DNA of 64,000 nucleotides from Oscillospiraceae bacterium (lineage in GTDB: Bacteria > Bacillota > Clostridia > Oscillospirales > Oscillospiraceae): positions 1,240,001 to 1,304,000 of the forward strand of contig AP025583.1 of NCBI GenBank assembly GCA_022846095.1, given 5' to 3'. Positions within the stretch are counted from its first letter, which is position 1, and each line of letters starts with the position of its first letter. The notes below the pieces were generated by a model. The model ran no database searches, was not told where the DNA came from, and saw nothing but the letters and a program-made list of their open reading frames with translations. Below are positions 36,495 through 44,895 of this stretch, one piece after another. Made by a program: the position numbers and the translations under genes.

Positions 36495-37895
36495 ATGGCG
36501 ACCACACGCATCATTTCCATGCACGTCAGTCACGGCAAGACGATTGCCGACTGCCTGACCGACCGCATCGACTACTCCAAGAATCCAGAAAAGACACAGG
36601 GCGGCGAACTGATCTCCGCCTACGAATGCGACCCGAAAACCGCCGACGCCGAGTTCCTTTACTCCAAGCGCCAGTACCAGACCATCACCGGGAGGGAGCA
36701 GCGGCACGACGTGATCGCCTATCAGGTGCGCCAGTCCTTTAAGCCCGGAGAGATCACACCGGAGGATGCGAACCGCATAGGCTATGAATTTGCCGAGCGG
36801 TTTCTGAAAGGACGACACGCCTTTTTCGTTGCCACGCACACCGACAAAAAACACATTCATAATCACATCATTTGGAACTCCACCACGCTGGACTACAAGC
36901 GAAAGTTTCGGGATTTTCTCGGCTCCGGCAGGGCGGTCGCAAGGCTCAGCGACGCCATCTGCACCGAGCACCGGCTGTCCGTCATCGCAGCGCCCAACCG
37001 CGGGAAAAATCACTACGGCAAGTGGCTGGGAAACAAGGCGAAGCCCTCCCACCGGGAGCTGCTCTGCGGCCTCATTGACGCGGCGCTTTTGCAGAAGCCC
37101 GACGGCTTCGACGCGCTTTTGAAGCTGCTGCGCGACAGCGGATGTGAGGTCAGGCGGCGCGGGAATACGCTGTCCCTGCGCCATCCCGATAAAAAGGGCT
37201 TTGTCCGTCTTTCTTCCATAGACGGCTATACAGAGGACGATCTGCGCGCCGTTCTTGCCGGGAAAAAGGAGCATACGCCGCGCAAAAAGCGCAGTCAGAC
37301 CGCGCAGAGAAAGAACACGCTGCTCATCGACATCGAGGCGAAGCTGCAAGCGGGAAAGGGCGGCGGTTACGAGCGTTGGGCAAAGGTGTTCAACGTCAAG
37401 CAGATGGCGCAGACCTACAATTATCTCCGGGAGCATGGACTGCTGGACTACGGGGAGCTGGAGGAAAAAGCCTCTGCTGCAACGGAACAGTTCCACGCGC
37501 TGTCTGCACAGATCAAGGCGGCGGAGACGCGCATGGCGGAGATCGCCGTGCTGAAAACCCACATCGCCAACTACGCCAAGACCCGCGGCGTTTACGCGGG
37601 CTACCGCAAGGCCGGTTACTCGAAAAAGTATCTCGCGGAGCATGAGAGCGACATCCTTCTGCACAAGGCGGCGAAGAACGCCTTTGACGAGCTGGGCGTG
37701 AAAAAGCTCCCCACCGTCAAGAGCTTGCAGGAGGAATATGCCAAGCTGCTTGCCGAAAAAAAGGCGGCGTATGCCGAATACCGGCGTTCGCGCGATGAGA
37801 TGCGCGAGCTGCTGCTCCACAAGCAGAACGTGGACAGGATGCTGGGCAAGGATGAGCGCAGCGAGGAAAAGAAACAGGAGCATGATCGCCAGTAA
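36495..37895 (+). CDS. MobA/MobL (MOBP-type) conjugative relaxase
   Basis: 466 residues. The relaxase domain has an N-terminal block (ISMHVSHGKTIADCLTDRID) with tyrosines following. The HUH metal motif HIHNHIIWNS is near 119-125, preceded by FVATHTDKKH. The C-terminal half is helical with coiled coil. It should nick oriT, bind covalently to the 5' end and pilot the strand to the recipient. ATG 36495 has AAAGGAGGC upstream. oriT was not located; the ~115 bases before this gene are a candidate. Confidence 0.92.
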   Translation: MATTRIISMHVSHGKTIADCLTDRIDYSKNPEKTQGGELISAYECDPKTADAEFLYSKRQYQTITGREQRHDVIAYQVRQSFKPGEITPEDANRIGYEFAERFLKGRHAFFVATHTDKKHIHNHIIWNSTTLDYKRKFRDFLGSGRAVARLSDAICTEHRLSVIAAPNRGKNHYGKWLGNKAKPSHRELLCGLIDAALLQKPDGFDALLKLLRDSGCEVRRRGNTLSLRHPDKKGFVRLSSIDGYTEDDLRAVLAGKKEHTPRKKRSQTAQRKNTLLIDIEAKLQAGKGGGYERWAKVFNVKQMAQTYNYLREHGLLDYGELEEKASAATEQFHALSAQIKAAETRMAEIAVLKTHIANYAKTRGVYAGYRKAGYSKKYLAEHESDILLHKAAKNAFDELGVKKLPTVKSLQEEYAKLLAEKKAAYAEYRRSRDEMRELLLHKQNVDRMLGKDERSEEKKQEHDRQ

Positions 37896-37960
37896 CGGCC
37901 ATGCTCCTAAGCGTTTCGCAGAAACGCGCAGCCGATTTTGGAAAAATCGTTCAAAGGGTT

Positions 37961-37979
37961 TCAGGGGCGCTGCCCCTGA
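37961..37979 (+). other. Short perfect hairpin after the relaxase gene
   Basis: TCAGGGGC (37961-37968) and GCCCCTGA (37972-37979) with a three-base loop. It lacks a T-run. A looser inverted repeat (GGGCA...TGCCC type) follows. This 220-base stretch between the relaxase gene and the cargo carries no gene and may mark the cassette junction (inference). Confidence 0.4.
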
Positions 37980-38116
37980 CAAGCAGAGGGCAGTTTTCGC
38001 GGCGGCGGAAATTGCCCGAAAAGCAAAGTGGGTACCTCTTTGCCCTGCTTGCAAAAGTTATCCCGAATCCGTTATGGCTACGTCTTGTTCTCGTTTCCGG
38101 TTTGCCTTTTCTGCTC

Positions 38117-39124
38117 TTATTTCTCGATTTTTCTCAGAATGTCGATGTCCTGCCAGCCGGAGCAGAGCAGCTCCGTGCGCTTCTCACAACGGAAGCCCAC
38201 CTGTGCGGCGGCGTCGGAAACTTCGTTTTTGAGTACGCCCATATCCATGCCCTGCATATAGTAGGGCAGATACCCCAGCGTCATGTCCCACGGGCCGGTG
38301 TGGTCGGGGGCGATTCCCTCAGAGATCACCAGCATCACGCCGCCTGGATTGAGCGCATCATAGCACTTTTTGAGCAGCGCGTCCATCCGCCCCTTTGCAA
38401 ACAGCATCACGGATACCGCGAGAATAAGATCGTAGCCCACACCCAGATCGTCCGTCAGGAAGTTCCCACTGACAGCTTCGGCTCGTCCTTCAAGCCCCGC
38501 CTGCCCGATGGATTCCTCAATCAGCGCCGCAGGGAGCTGGTCGAACAATACGCCCGTGCGCTCCGGTTTGTCGGCAATGACCGCAATTCCCAGCAGTCCC
38601 GTGGCGCAGCCCATATCCAAAAGGCGATGTAGTTTGTCATACTCCGGCAATGTGCGCAGGATGGCAAGCAGCTCCTGCTGACGGTAGCCCGCCTGCGCCT
38701 GACGCAGCATCGCACCCATCGCGGCAAAATCAAGTTGCCCGTCCATCGCCTGCTGCTGCATGGGCTGGGGACCTTCGGCCACGAGCTTCACAATGTCCAT
38801 CGGCATCGTGCCCTCGTTCATGGCATAATACTGCAAAAATCCGCCGAGGTATTCCGGCGTGTCCTTCACCAGCAGACGGTTGACATCGGGAACGTTCCGA
38901 TATCTCTCGCCGTCCTTCTCTACAAAGCCGATGGCTGTTAGTGCGGCGAGGAGATGCTCTGTATTGGCGGCGTTCCAGCCGCGCTTTTCGGCAAGAGTTG
39001 CGACTGTGGTCTTTTCAGTAAGGTCACTGAATACGTCGAGCTGCATCGCCCCACTGAGGAGTTTCACATACAGTTCGAGATATGGGAACCCGGTGAGCTG
39101 CTGCCATAGGCTGAGATTGTTCAT
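38117..39124 (-). CDS. Class I SAM-dependent methyltransferase (O-methyltransferase-like)
   Basis: 335 residues. The N-terminal winged-helix dimerisation domain (LSLWQQLTGFPYLELYVKLL) is typical of small-molecule O-methyltransferases. The Rossmann domain has motif I LLDMGCATGLLGIAV and a later LNPGGVMLVISEGIAP. It probably methylates a small metabolite. Being next to metallophore-type transporters, the substrate could be a metal chelator or related compound (inference). ATG 39124 has AAAGGAA upstream. A candidate operator lies in its leader at 39145-39165. Confidence 0.8.
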   Translation of the reverse strand: MNNLSLWQQLTGFPYLELYVKLLSGAMQLDVFSDLTEKTTVATLAEKRGWNAANTEHLLAALTAIGFVEKDGERYRNVPDVNRLLVKDTPEYLGGFLQYYAMNEGTMPMDIVKLVAEGPQPMQQQAMDGQLDFAAMGAMLRQAQAGYRQQELLAILRTLPEYDKLHRLLDMGCATGLLGIAVIADKPERTGVLFDQLPAALIEESIGQAGLEGRAEAVSGNFLTDDLGVGYDLILAVSVMLFAKGRMDALLKKCYDALNPGGVMLVISEGIAPDHTGPWDMTLGYLPYYMQGMDMGVLKNEVSDAAAQVGFRCEKRTELLCSGWQDIDILRKIEK

Positions 39125-39144
39125 AAGCAATGATTCCTTTCTTT

Positions 39145-39165
39145 TGGTTAGAGATAGCTAACTGA
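39145..39165. promoter_or_regulatory. Operator candidate 1, TGGTTA-N8-TAAC
   Basis: TGGTTA (39145-39150), eight bases, TAACTGA (39159-39165), upstream of the methyltransferase ribosome site. Two other copies of the pattern lie at 41115 and 41263, both at promoters in this cassette. Confidence 0.5.
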
Positions 39166-39179
39166 CATTTATTGAATAA

Positions 39180-39196
39180 CGCCGCACAAAACGGCG
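39180..39196 (-). terminator. Probable terminator of the tetR gene
   Basis: On the - strand CGCCG, a seven-base loop and CGGCG are followed by TTATT. The stem is short. It lies between the TetR stop (39208) and the methyltransferase gene. Confidence 0.45.
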
Positions 39197-39207
39197 CTGT
39201 TTTCTTA

Positions 39208-39843
39208 TTACCCTCCGATCTCCGCTGAGAGAGGCGTCTCCATCAGACTGAGCATTCCGTTGCGGTAGACCAGCGCCACATCGCGCATCCTACGGATAAT
39301 CGTGTCCCTGTCCTCGTTTTCCAAAATGATGCGGGCGAGCATATCAAAGTAGCCGCGTAGCATCAGGTCAAGGGAGCCGGGGTCAATGCTGTGCAGGGAC
39401 TGTCCCGCGTGTTCGGCGGTCTCTATGCCCTGCGAGATCCGCTCGGTGTTCGTCATGCGGAAGCCGTCGAAGAAGTTTTCGTACTTTGTCCCCTCCGTAC
39501 AGCGGAGTAGCAGCGTCATTTCCTCCCGATGGGCGCAGAGGTAATCCACCAATTCTGGCAGACGGCGCAGGTAGCAGTCCAGCATGGAAAAGAGCATCTG
39601 CTCCGGTGGCAACTGCTGCATCTCCTCCCCGATGGAGCCGACAATGGCGGCAACGCCTTGTGCTGTTTCATCTGTCAGAGCATAGAACAATTCCTCTTTA
39701 TTCTTGTAATAGCCGTAGAACGCACCCAGCGTAAAGCCCGCATCATTCACAATGGCGCGCAGCGGAGCGGACTTGAAGCCCCTTTCCAGAAACCAACGCT
39801 TGGCGCTGTCCAAAATCTTCTGCTGCGTTGATGGCAAATCCAT
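39208..39843 (-). CDS. TetR/AcrR-family regulator
   Basis: 211 residues. The N-terminal TetR helix-turn-helix reads STQQKILDSAKRWFLERGFK, APLRAIVNDAGFTLGAFYGYYKNKEELF. The C-terminal ligand domain has no clear family signature. It likely represses promoters of this cassette. ATG 39843 has AAAGGAGG seven bases upstream. It has its own promoter (TTGACA, 17 bases, TATGAT) with partly symmetric TAGCTA sequences next to the -10, consistent with autorepression. Confidence 0.85.
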   Translation of the reverse strand: MDLPSTQQKILDSAKRWFLERGFKSAPLRAIVNDAGFTLGAFYGYYKNKEELFYALTDETAQGVAAIVGSIGEEMQQLPPEQMLFSMLDCYLRRLPELVDYLCAHREEMTLLLRCTEGTKYENFFDGFRMTNTERISQGIETAEHAGQSLHSIDPGSLDLMLRGYFDMLARIILENEDRDTIIRRMRDVALVYRNGMLSLMETPLSAEIGG

Positions 39844-39887
39844 ACCGCAGCCTCCTTTCACATAGCTTTGCTATATATCTTAGCTAT

Positions 39888-39916
39888 ATCATACGCGGCA
39901 GAGCGCTTTTTGTCAA
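39888..39916 (-). promoter_or_regulatory. Sigma-70 promoter of the tetR gene
   Basis: On the - strand TTGACA (39916-39911), a 17-base spacer and TATGAT (39893-39888). A near-palindrome of TAGC/GCTA units follows toward the gene (39863-39886), a likely autoregulatory site. Confidence 0.7.
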
Positions 39917-40101
39917 GAGCTTTTGCTGCGCCAACTTAAACTGTACGAATCTGTCCGCAGTCCAAATCGAACAGACAAAGGCAACGGCGAGCCGAGGTGT
40001 TCACCCTCTGCCCGCTGTTTTTATATCTGATGATACCGCTTAAAAGCCCTGTCCCTTTTTTCCGATTCCTGCGTTATATGGATATGACGCTGGAGGACGG
40101 A

Positions 40102-41058
40102 TCACTTTGTTTCCAGCAGCTTTTGTATTGCGGCTGGCGTATCCCCGAAGGTCTGCCGGAAAACCGCATAAAAGTTGCTGATACCGTTATAGCCAACCTC
40201 CTCCGCCACCTCCTGAATGGAAAGGGTATCGTCCTCCAGCAGATCAAGGGCGCGCTCCATGCGCAGGGTACGGACATATTCCGCAACGCTTTTTCCCTCG
40301 GTCAACCGGAAGCCTTTTTGCAGCTTGTTCTTGTTGACACCGACCTTCCTGCAAAGGTCAATGACCGCAGGCGGGTGCTTCAGGCTGGCTTGCAGGATAG
40401 TCTTTGCCTTTTCTACCGCACGAATCTCGTTCTCGTCGAGATAGACCGGCGGCTGTGCGGATAGCTGCTGCACAAGGTCGATCAGATACCCGGCCGCCTC
40501 CAGCCCAAAACCTTTCAGCCATGTATCAAAGGCAAGCCCTGTCAGGCGGCATTGCTCAATGCGGCGGTAGATGGACACCAACTCCGGTGCATGAAGGTCT
40601 GCGCCGTGTATCGTGTTCTTTGCATCCCTCCAGAAGCTATCGTAGAGAGGGATGTTGTTCTCCGCAAAAAACTGCTCCTGAAAGTACAATCCCTGAAACC
40701 GCAGCCGCTGCCCTCCGGGAACTTTCATAAAGAACGGCACCGGCGAATCAAAGACGAAGCAATTGACGCCCTCGCCGAAGTGAATTGTCTGATCTCTCTG
40801 TGTGTAGGCTTCCACGGTCCCCTGCTCGCTCAGCCCGATTCCTACATAGCGCTGACTAAACTGACTGCGGATGATTGTATCCTTCGGATAGGTAAAGTCC
40901 GCGTCCGCTGCGGAAAAGCCGTGCAGATCGCCCCAGAAGCGAACCTTGGAGTGCTGCCTCGGAAACACATAGCGAAAGCCGTTTGCTGCGTCCTTCCGTA
41001 AGCCGCCGAGCGATATATAGAAGTTCAGCATTTCCTCGATGCTGTGTATTGTAACCAT
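40102..41058 (-). CDS. AraC-family regulator (YbtA/PchR-like)
   Basis: 318 residues. An N-terminal sensing domain (~200 residues) leads to a C-terminal double helix-turn-helix: VIDLCRKVGVNKNKLQKGFR and IQEVAEEVGYNGISNFYAVFR. Regulators of this layout next to YbtP/Q-type transporters (YbtA, PchR) respond to an imported siderophore. It may activate the ABC genes in response to their substrate. ATG 41058 has AGAGGAG upstream; no ribosome site supports the upstream extension to 41193. A tandem 17-base repeat lies in its leader. Confidence 0.85.
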   Translation of the reverse strand: MVTIHSIEEMLNFYISLGGLRKDAANGFRYVFPRQHSKVRFWGDLHGFSAADADFTYPKDTIIRSQFSQRYVGIGLSEQGTVEAYTQRDQTIHFGEGVNCFVFDSPVPFFMKVPGGQRLRFQGLYFQEQFFAENNIPLYDSFWRDAKNTIHGADLHAPELVSIYRRIEQCRLTGLAFDTWLKGFGLEAAGYLIDLVQQLSAQPPVYLDENEIRAVEKAKTILQASLKHPPAVIDLCRKVGVNKNKLQKGFRLTEGKSVAEYVRTLRMERALDLLEDDTLSIQEVAEEVGYNGISNFYAVFRQTFGDTPAAIQKLLETK

Positions 41059-41072
41059 CTTGCCGCTCCTCT

Positions 41073-41109
41073 CTTTCTGTTTTGGCACACCGCTTTCTGT
41101 TTTGGCACA
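41073..41109. repeat. Tandem 17-base direct repeat in the araC leader
   Basis: CTTTCTGTTTTGGCACA occurs twice, at 41073-41089 and 41093-41109, separated by CCG (20-base period, about two helix turns). Direct repeats with this spacing are typical binding sites of AraC-family proteins. Lying between promoter and start codon, they fit autoregulation. Confidence 0.65.
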
Positions 41110-41114
41110 AATTT

Positions 41115-41135
41115 TGGTTAGCAACAGGCAACTCA
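41115..41135. promoter_or_regulatory. Operator candidate 2, TGGTTA-N8-CAAC
   Basis: TGGTTA (41115-41120), eight bases, CAACTCA (41129-41135). It lies just downstream of the araC -10 box at the likely transcription start. Confidence 0.45.
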
Positions 41136-41143
41136 TGGATGTG

Positions 41144-41172
41144 ATTATATCACGAAACTGCTGGTAATTCAA
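41144..41172 (-). promoter_or_regulatory. Sigma-70 promoter of the araC gene
   Basis: On the - strand TTGAAT (41172-41167), a 17-base spacer and TATAAT (41149-41144), a near-consensus promoter reading toward the AraC-family gene. Confidence 0.75.
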
Positions 41173-41228
41173 CGATTTTCGCAAATTTCGCACAACGTCA
41201 TCTTAATTTTGAGGCACTTTCCGAGCCG

Positions 41229-41256
41229 TTGACAATACAGCGCCCATGCGTATAAT
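41229..41256 (+). promoter_or_regulatory. Consensus sigma-70 promoter of the ABC/ECF operon
   Basis: TTGACA (41229-41234), a 16-base spacer and TATAAT (41251-41256): both hexamers are perfect. The operator palindrome at 41255-41290 overlaps the end of the -10 box and the start point, so strong expression is probably held down by a repressor. Confidence 0.85.
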
Positions 41257-41290
41257 GATTGCTGGTTAAGCTCGTCTAACCAACAATCAT
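41255..41290. promoter_or_regulatory. Operator candidate 3, 14-bp inverted repeat
   Basis: ATGATTGCTGGTTA (41255-41268), eight bases, TAACCAACAATCAT (41277-41290). The arms are inverted repeats with one mismatch. It contains the TGGTTA-N8-TAACC core shared with sites at 39145 and 41115. Confidence 0.75.
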
Positions 41291-41341
41291 TTTGCTTGCG
41301 GTGGCTGCTCTTGAGCGTTGCGCCGCAGAGAAAGGAGTTCT

Positions 41342-43150
41342 ATGCAAGAAGCAAAGAAAAACGTCATTCTTCGCGTGTTCCGAACGGCGCATTGCCCTCC
41401 GGGAAAGTATTTCTTCGGCGTGACCTGCTCTGCACTCAGCGTTCTGCTGTCCGGCGTACCGTTCTATACGGTCTACCGGATCATCCGGCTTTTTCTGCTG
41501 GCATCGCTTGATGGTGCGGCTGCTCCGACCCACGAGATATGGATGTGGGCAGCGGTCACGATAGGAAGTATCGTGCTGGGCATCGTGCTGTCTGTAATCG
41601 GCAGCTTTTCCTGCCATGCCTGCGCATTCAATGCACTCTATGACCTGCGTATGCGCCTCCTCGACCACATGGGGCGGCTAAACCTCGGCTTTTACACAGG
41701 CGGTCAATCCGGCGCAACGCAGAAGATGATGAATGAGAATATCGAAAAGATGGAAAACATCATTGCCCACGATGTTTCCAATATTTTCGGCGCGGGGCTG
41801 TTGCTGGCAGCTTTGGCCGTGCTGATGTTCTCACTCAACATTCCGCTGGCACTGACGATCTTTATCGCTCTCGTGCTTGCGTTTCTCATCCAGTTTTCCG
41901 CTTTCGGCGGAAAGCAGGGTCAGAAGATATGGAGCGACCTGAACCGTTCCTCCACCGAGCTGGATGCAGCGTTTTCTGAATATGTGGCGGGCATGGAGGA
42001 AGAAAAAATTTTCGGCAGGCCGGAGACGGCAGCCCGCCGCCTGACAGGGCTGGTGGATAAGAACAGGGAGCATTGGAAGGTCTATCTGAAGCGTGTCACG
42101 CCGATTTTCGGCGCATATAAGACCATCACAATCTCCGTGCTGGCGTTCCTTCTTGTTTCCGGCTGCGCATTGCTGTACCTGCATCCCGGCGACCATGAGC
42201 TTATGATGGAGCTGTTGATGTTCCTGATAGTCGGTCCCGCCTGCATCAGTCCCTTGATGGAACTTGTGGAGTTCGGAGCAGATTTGCGGAACCTGGCAGT
42301 ACGCATGGATCAGATTGACGAGGTGCTGAATATGCAGCCCATATCCGAGGGAACGGAGACTGCCCCAAAGGGTGGAGCTGAAATTGTGTTTCAGGATGTG
42401 AGCTTTTCCTATCAGAACGCTGCCGACCCGCTGCGCCGCATGGCATTAGACCACCTGACAATGGAGATTCCTGCCGGGAGCTTCGCTGCGCTGGTAGGAC
42501 CGTCTGGCGGTGGGAAATCCACGGCAGGGCAACTCATTGCCCGGTTCTGGGATGTGGAGAGCGGCTCAATCACTGTCGCAGGTCGGGACATCCGGGAATA
42601 TTCCACGGAAGCCCTGATGAACACCATCGCCTTTGTTTTTCAGGACACGCACATCTTTGCGGAAAGCGTCTATGACAATATCGCCATGCACCGTAAGGTT
42701 CACCGCGAGGATGTGGAGAGAGCAGCAAAAGCGGCAAGATGCCACGATTTTATTCTCACCCTGCCAAAAGGCTATGATACAAAGCTGGGGGACGGCGGAC
42801 ATAAGCTGTCGGGCGGCGAGGCGCAGCGTATCGCCATTGCAAGGGCGATATTAAAAGATGCACCCATCGTCGTGCTGGATGAGGCGATGGCTTTTACCGA
42901 CGCGGAAAACGAGCTTGCACTGCGGGAAGGCATGGCGGAGCTTTTGAAAGGGAAAACCGTGCTGATGATTGCCCATCGGCTTTACTCCATTCAGGATGCG
43001 GACTGCATCTTTGTGTTGGAGAACGGGAAACTCAGGGAGCACGGCTCACATACCGAACTGCTGAAAGCAAATGGCCTGTATGCACATCTTTGGGCAATTC
43101 AGAACGAAACCGAAAGTTGGCAGATGAAGGGAGGACCTGCCCATGTTTAA
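41342..43150 (+). CDS. ABC transporter half-molecule 1 (permease-ATPase, YbtP/Q-like)
   Basis: 602 residues. Six membrane helices fill about residues 20-310 (exporter fold). The nucleotide-binding domain has Walker A GPSGGGKST, signature LSGGEAQRIAIARA and Walker B IVVLDEAMAFTDAENE. The unusual DEAxAFxDxENE form recalls siderophore importers of the YbtP/YbtQ and IrtA/B type, which import although built like exporters. It should pair with the next gene as a heterodimer. ATG 41342 follows AAAGGAG and a consensus promoter. It overlaps the next gene by eight bases. Confidence 0.88.
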   Translation: MQEAKKNVILRVFRTAHCPPGKYFFGVTCSALSVLLSGVPFYTVYRIIRLFLLASLDGAAAPTHEIWMWAAVTIGSIVLGIVLSVIGSFSCHACAFNALYDLRMRLLDHMGRLNLGFYTGGQSGATQKMMNENIEKMENIIAHDVSNIFGAGLLLAALAVLMFSLNIPLALTIFIALVLAFLIQFSAFGGKQGQKIWSDLNRSSTELDAAFSEYVAGMEEEKIFGRPETAARRLTGLVDKNREHWKVYLKRVTPIFGAYKTITISVLAFLLVSGCALLYLHPGDHELMMELLMFLIVGPACISPLMELVEFGADLRNLAVRMDQIDEVLNMQPISEGTETAPKGGAEIVFQDVSFSYQNAADPLRRMALDHLTMEIPAGSFAALVGPSGGGKSTAGQLIARFWDVESGSITVAGRDIREYSTEALMNTIAFVFQDTHIFAESVYDNIAMHRKVHREDVERAAKAARCHDFILTLPKGYDTKLGDGGHKLSGGEAQRIAIARAILKDAPIVVLDEAMAFTDAENELALREGMAELLKGKTVLMIAHRLYSIQDADCIFVLENGKLREHGSHTELLKANGLYAHLWAIQNETESWQMKGGPAHV

Positions 43151-44885
43151 GATGATCCGGCAATTTACCTTCCACCATCCGAAACAGATCATTGCTCCGA
43201 CGCTGTGGCTGTTTCTCTCGCAGGCATTCAGCATTCTCCCCGCGATCCTTGCATACATGGCGATCTATCTCTTGGGGCAGGCGTTTTATCCGCCATATAC
43301 GCTGGATATTGCGCTGCTGATTAAAATTGCGGTGATAGGGATTGCCTATGTCCTTCTGCAATATGTTGTGGAGCTGATCTCCTATTACAACACCTATGGA
43401 CGCGCATATCACGACACGGCAGACAAGCGTATTGCATATATTCAAAAACTGCGCCGTCAGAGTCTCGGCTTCTTTTCCTCCAAGGAATCCGGTGAGCTGA
43501 TTAGCTCCTTTGCAAGCGATTTTGCCAATGTGGAATTTACCATGTGCTACTGGTTGCCTTATCCTATCGGCGTGGGCTTTCTGCTGCTGCTTTCCTTTGT
43601 TTGTATGCTGTTCTTTGACTGGCGTATGGCGGTGGCGATTTTTGCAATGCTGCCCGTCTGCGCAATCCTGATGCTGCAAATTGCAAAGGTCAAGGAAAAA
43701 CATAGCCGCTCCGTTATGGAGGCCAAGACAAAAGCCGCAACGCAGCTCAACGAATACCTGCACGGTATGAAAGACCTCAAAGCCTACCACCGTACCGGCA
43801 GCGGCTTCGAGGCGCTGAAAAAAGCGTTTTCTGATTTGCGCAGGGAATCACTGCGGGACGAGGCCGTTGCAGGCAGCCTTTCCACTCTGTGCGCTTCGTT
43901 GGTCAAATTCGTTGTTCCCGTAACGGCGATGGTGGGTCTGTATCTACTGATGGGCGGCAGTCTTACCATATTGGATTTCGCAGGCTTTCTTGTGATTGCC
44001 ACAAAGCTGACCGAACCGGCGCTTACCCTTGTGAGCAGCATTTCAGCGCTGCGGGGCATGGCTCTCTCCGGTGAGCGGCTGGACAAGGTGATGACGATGT
44101 CCGACCCTTCCGGCACAGACAAAATCACCCACGGCGACAGCTATGCGTTTGACAGCGTTTCCTTCCACTATGCAGCGGATACCAACGTGATCCATGGCGT
44201 GAGCTTTGAAACACCGGCAGGGGCACTCACTGCGCTGGTAGGACCCTCCGGCAGCGGTAAATCGACGCTTCTGCGGCTGATGGCACGATTCTGGGACTAC
44301 CAGCATGGGCAGGTGCGCTTTGCCGGGAAAGAGCTTCGCAGCATCGCGCCGGAAAGCCTGCTTTCACAGGTATCTATGGTGATGCAAAACGCCTATCTGT
44401 TCCGGGGTACGATTCGGGAGAACCTATGCTTCGGGAATGAGCGCATCACCGAACAGCAGATGCTCGACGCCTGCCGAAAAGCACGCTGCCACGACTTCAT
44501 CTCCGCCTTGCCGGAGAGCTACGATACTGTGGTAGGCGAAGGCGGCGCAACCCTGTCCGGGGGCGAGCGACAGCGTATTTCGCTGGCAAGAGCATTTTTG
44601 AAAGATGTCCCGATCCTGCTTCTGGACGAGCCGACCGCATCCCTTGACGCGGACAACGAGGCGGCTGTGCAAAAGGCGCTGGACGAAATATCCAAAGAAC
44701 GCACCGTAATCATGATCGCCCATCGGCTGAAAACCGTGCGCGGCGCACAGCAGATCCTTGTTCTTGAAAACGGCAGGATCACACAAAAAGGAACCCATAA
44801 CCAGCTTGTCGGGACAGACGGACTTTACTCACGACTGTGGGAATTGCAAAATCAGGCTGGAAACTATACTTTCAAACAATCTTAG
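43143..44885 (+). CDS. ABC transporter half-molecule 2 (permease-ATPase, YbtP/Q-like)
   Basis: 580 residues with an N-terminal six-helix membrane domain. The ATPase domain carries GPSGSGKST, LSGGERQRISLARA and LLLDEPTASLDADNE. The active-site motifs are more canonical than those of the partner, so the dimer may have unequal ATP sites. Import of a metal chelate is inferred from the partner, the AraC regulator and the DtxR-like gene at the operon end. Start overlaps the partner's stop; GGAGG at 43130 is the ribosome site. Confidence 0.88.
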   Translation: MFKMIRQFTFHHPKQIIAPTLWLFLSQAFSILPAILAYMAIYLLGQAFYPPYTLDIALLIKIAVIGIAYVLLQYVVELISYYNTYGRAYHDTADKRIAYIQKLRRQSLGFFSSKESGELISSFASDFANVEFTMCYWLPYPIGVGFLLLLSFVCMLFFDWRMAVAIFAMLPVCAILMLQIAKVKEKHSRSVMEAKTKAATQLNEYLHGMKDLKAYHRTGSGFEALKKAFSDLRRESLRDEAVAGSLSTLCASLVKFVVPVTAMVGLYLLMGGSLTILDFAGFLVIATKLTEPALTLVSSISALRGMALSGERLDKVMTMSDPSGTDKITHGDSYAFDSVSFHYAADTNVIHGVSFETPAGALTALVGPSGSGKSTLLRLMARFWDYQHGQVRFAGKELRSIAPESLLSQVSMVMQNAYLFRGTIRENLCFGNERITEQQMLDACRKARCHDFISALPESYDTVVGEGGATLSGGERQRISLARAFLKDVPILLLDEPTASLDADNEAAVQKALDEISKERTVIMIAHRLKTVRGAQQILVLENGRITQKGTHNQLVGTDGLYSRLWELQNQAGNYTFKQS

Positions 44886-44895
44886 GAGGAGAAAC

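Noticed and set aside
36380-36495. oriT upstream of the relaxase gene
   Set aside because: The place fits, but I could not see a convincing nic-site or inverted repeat, so no oriT feature is called.
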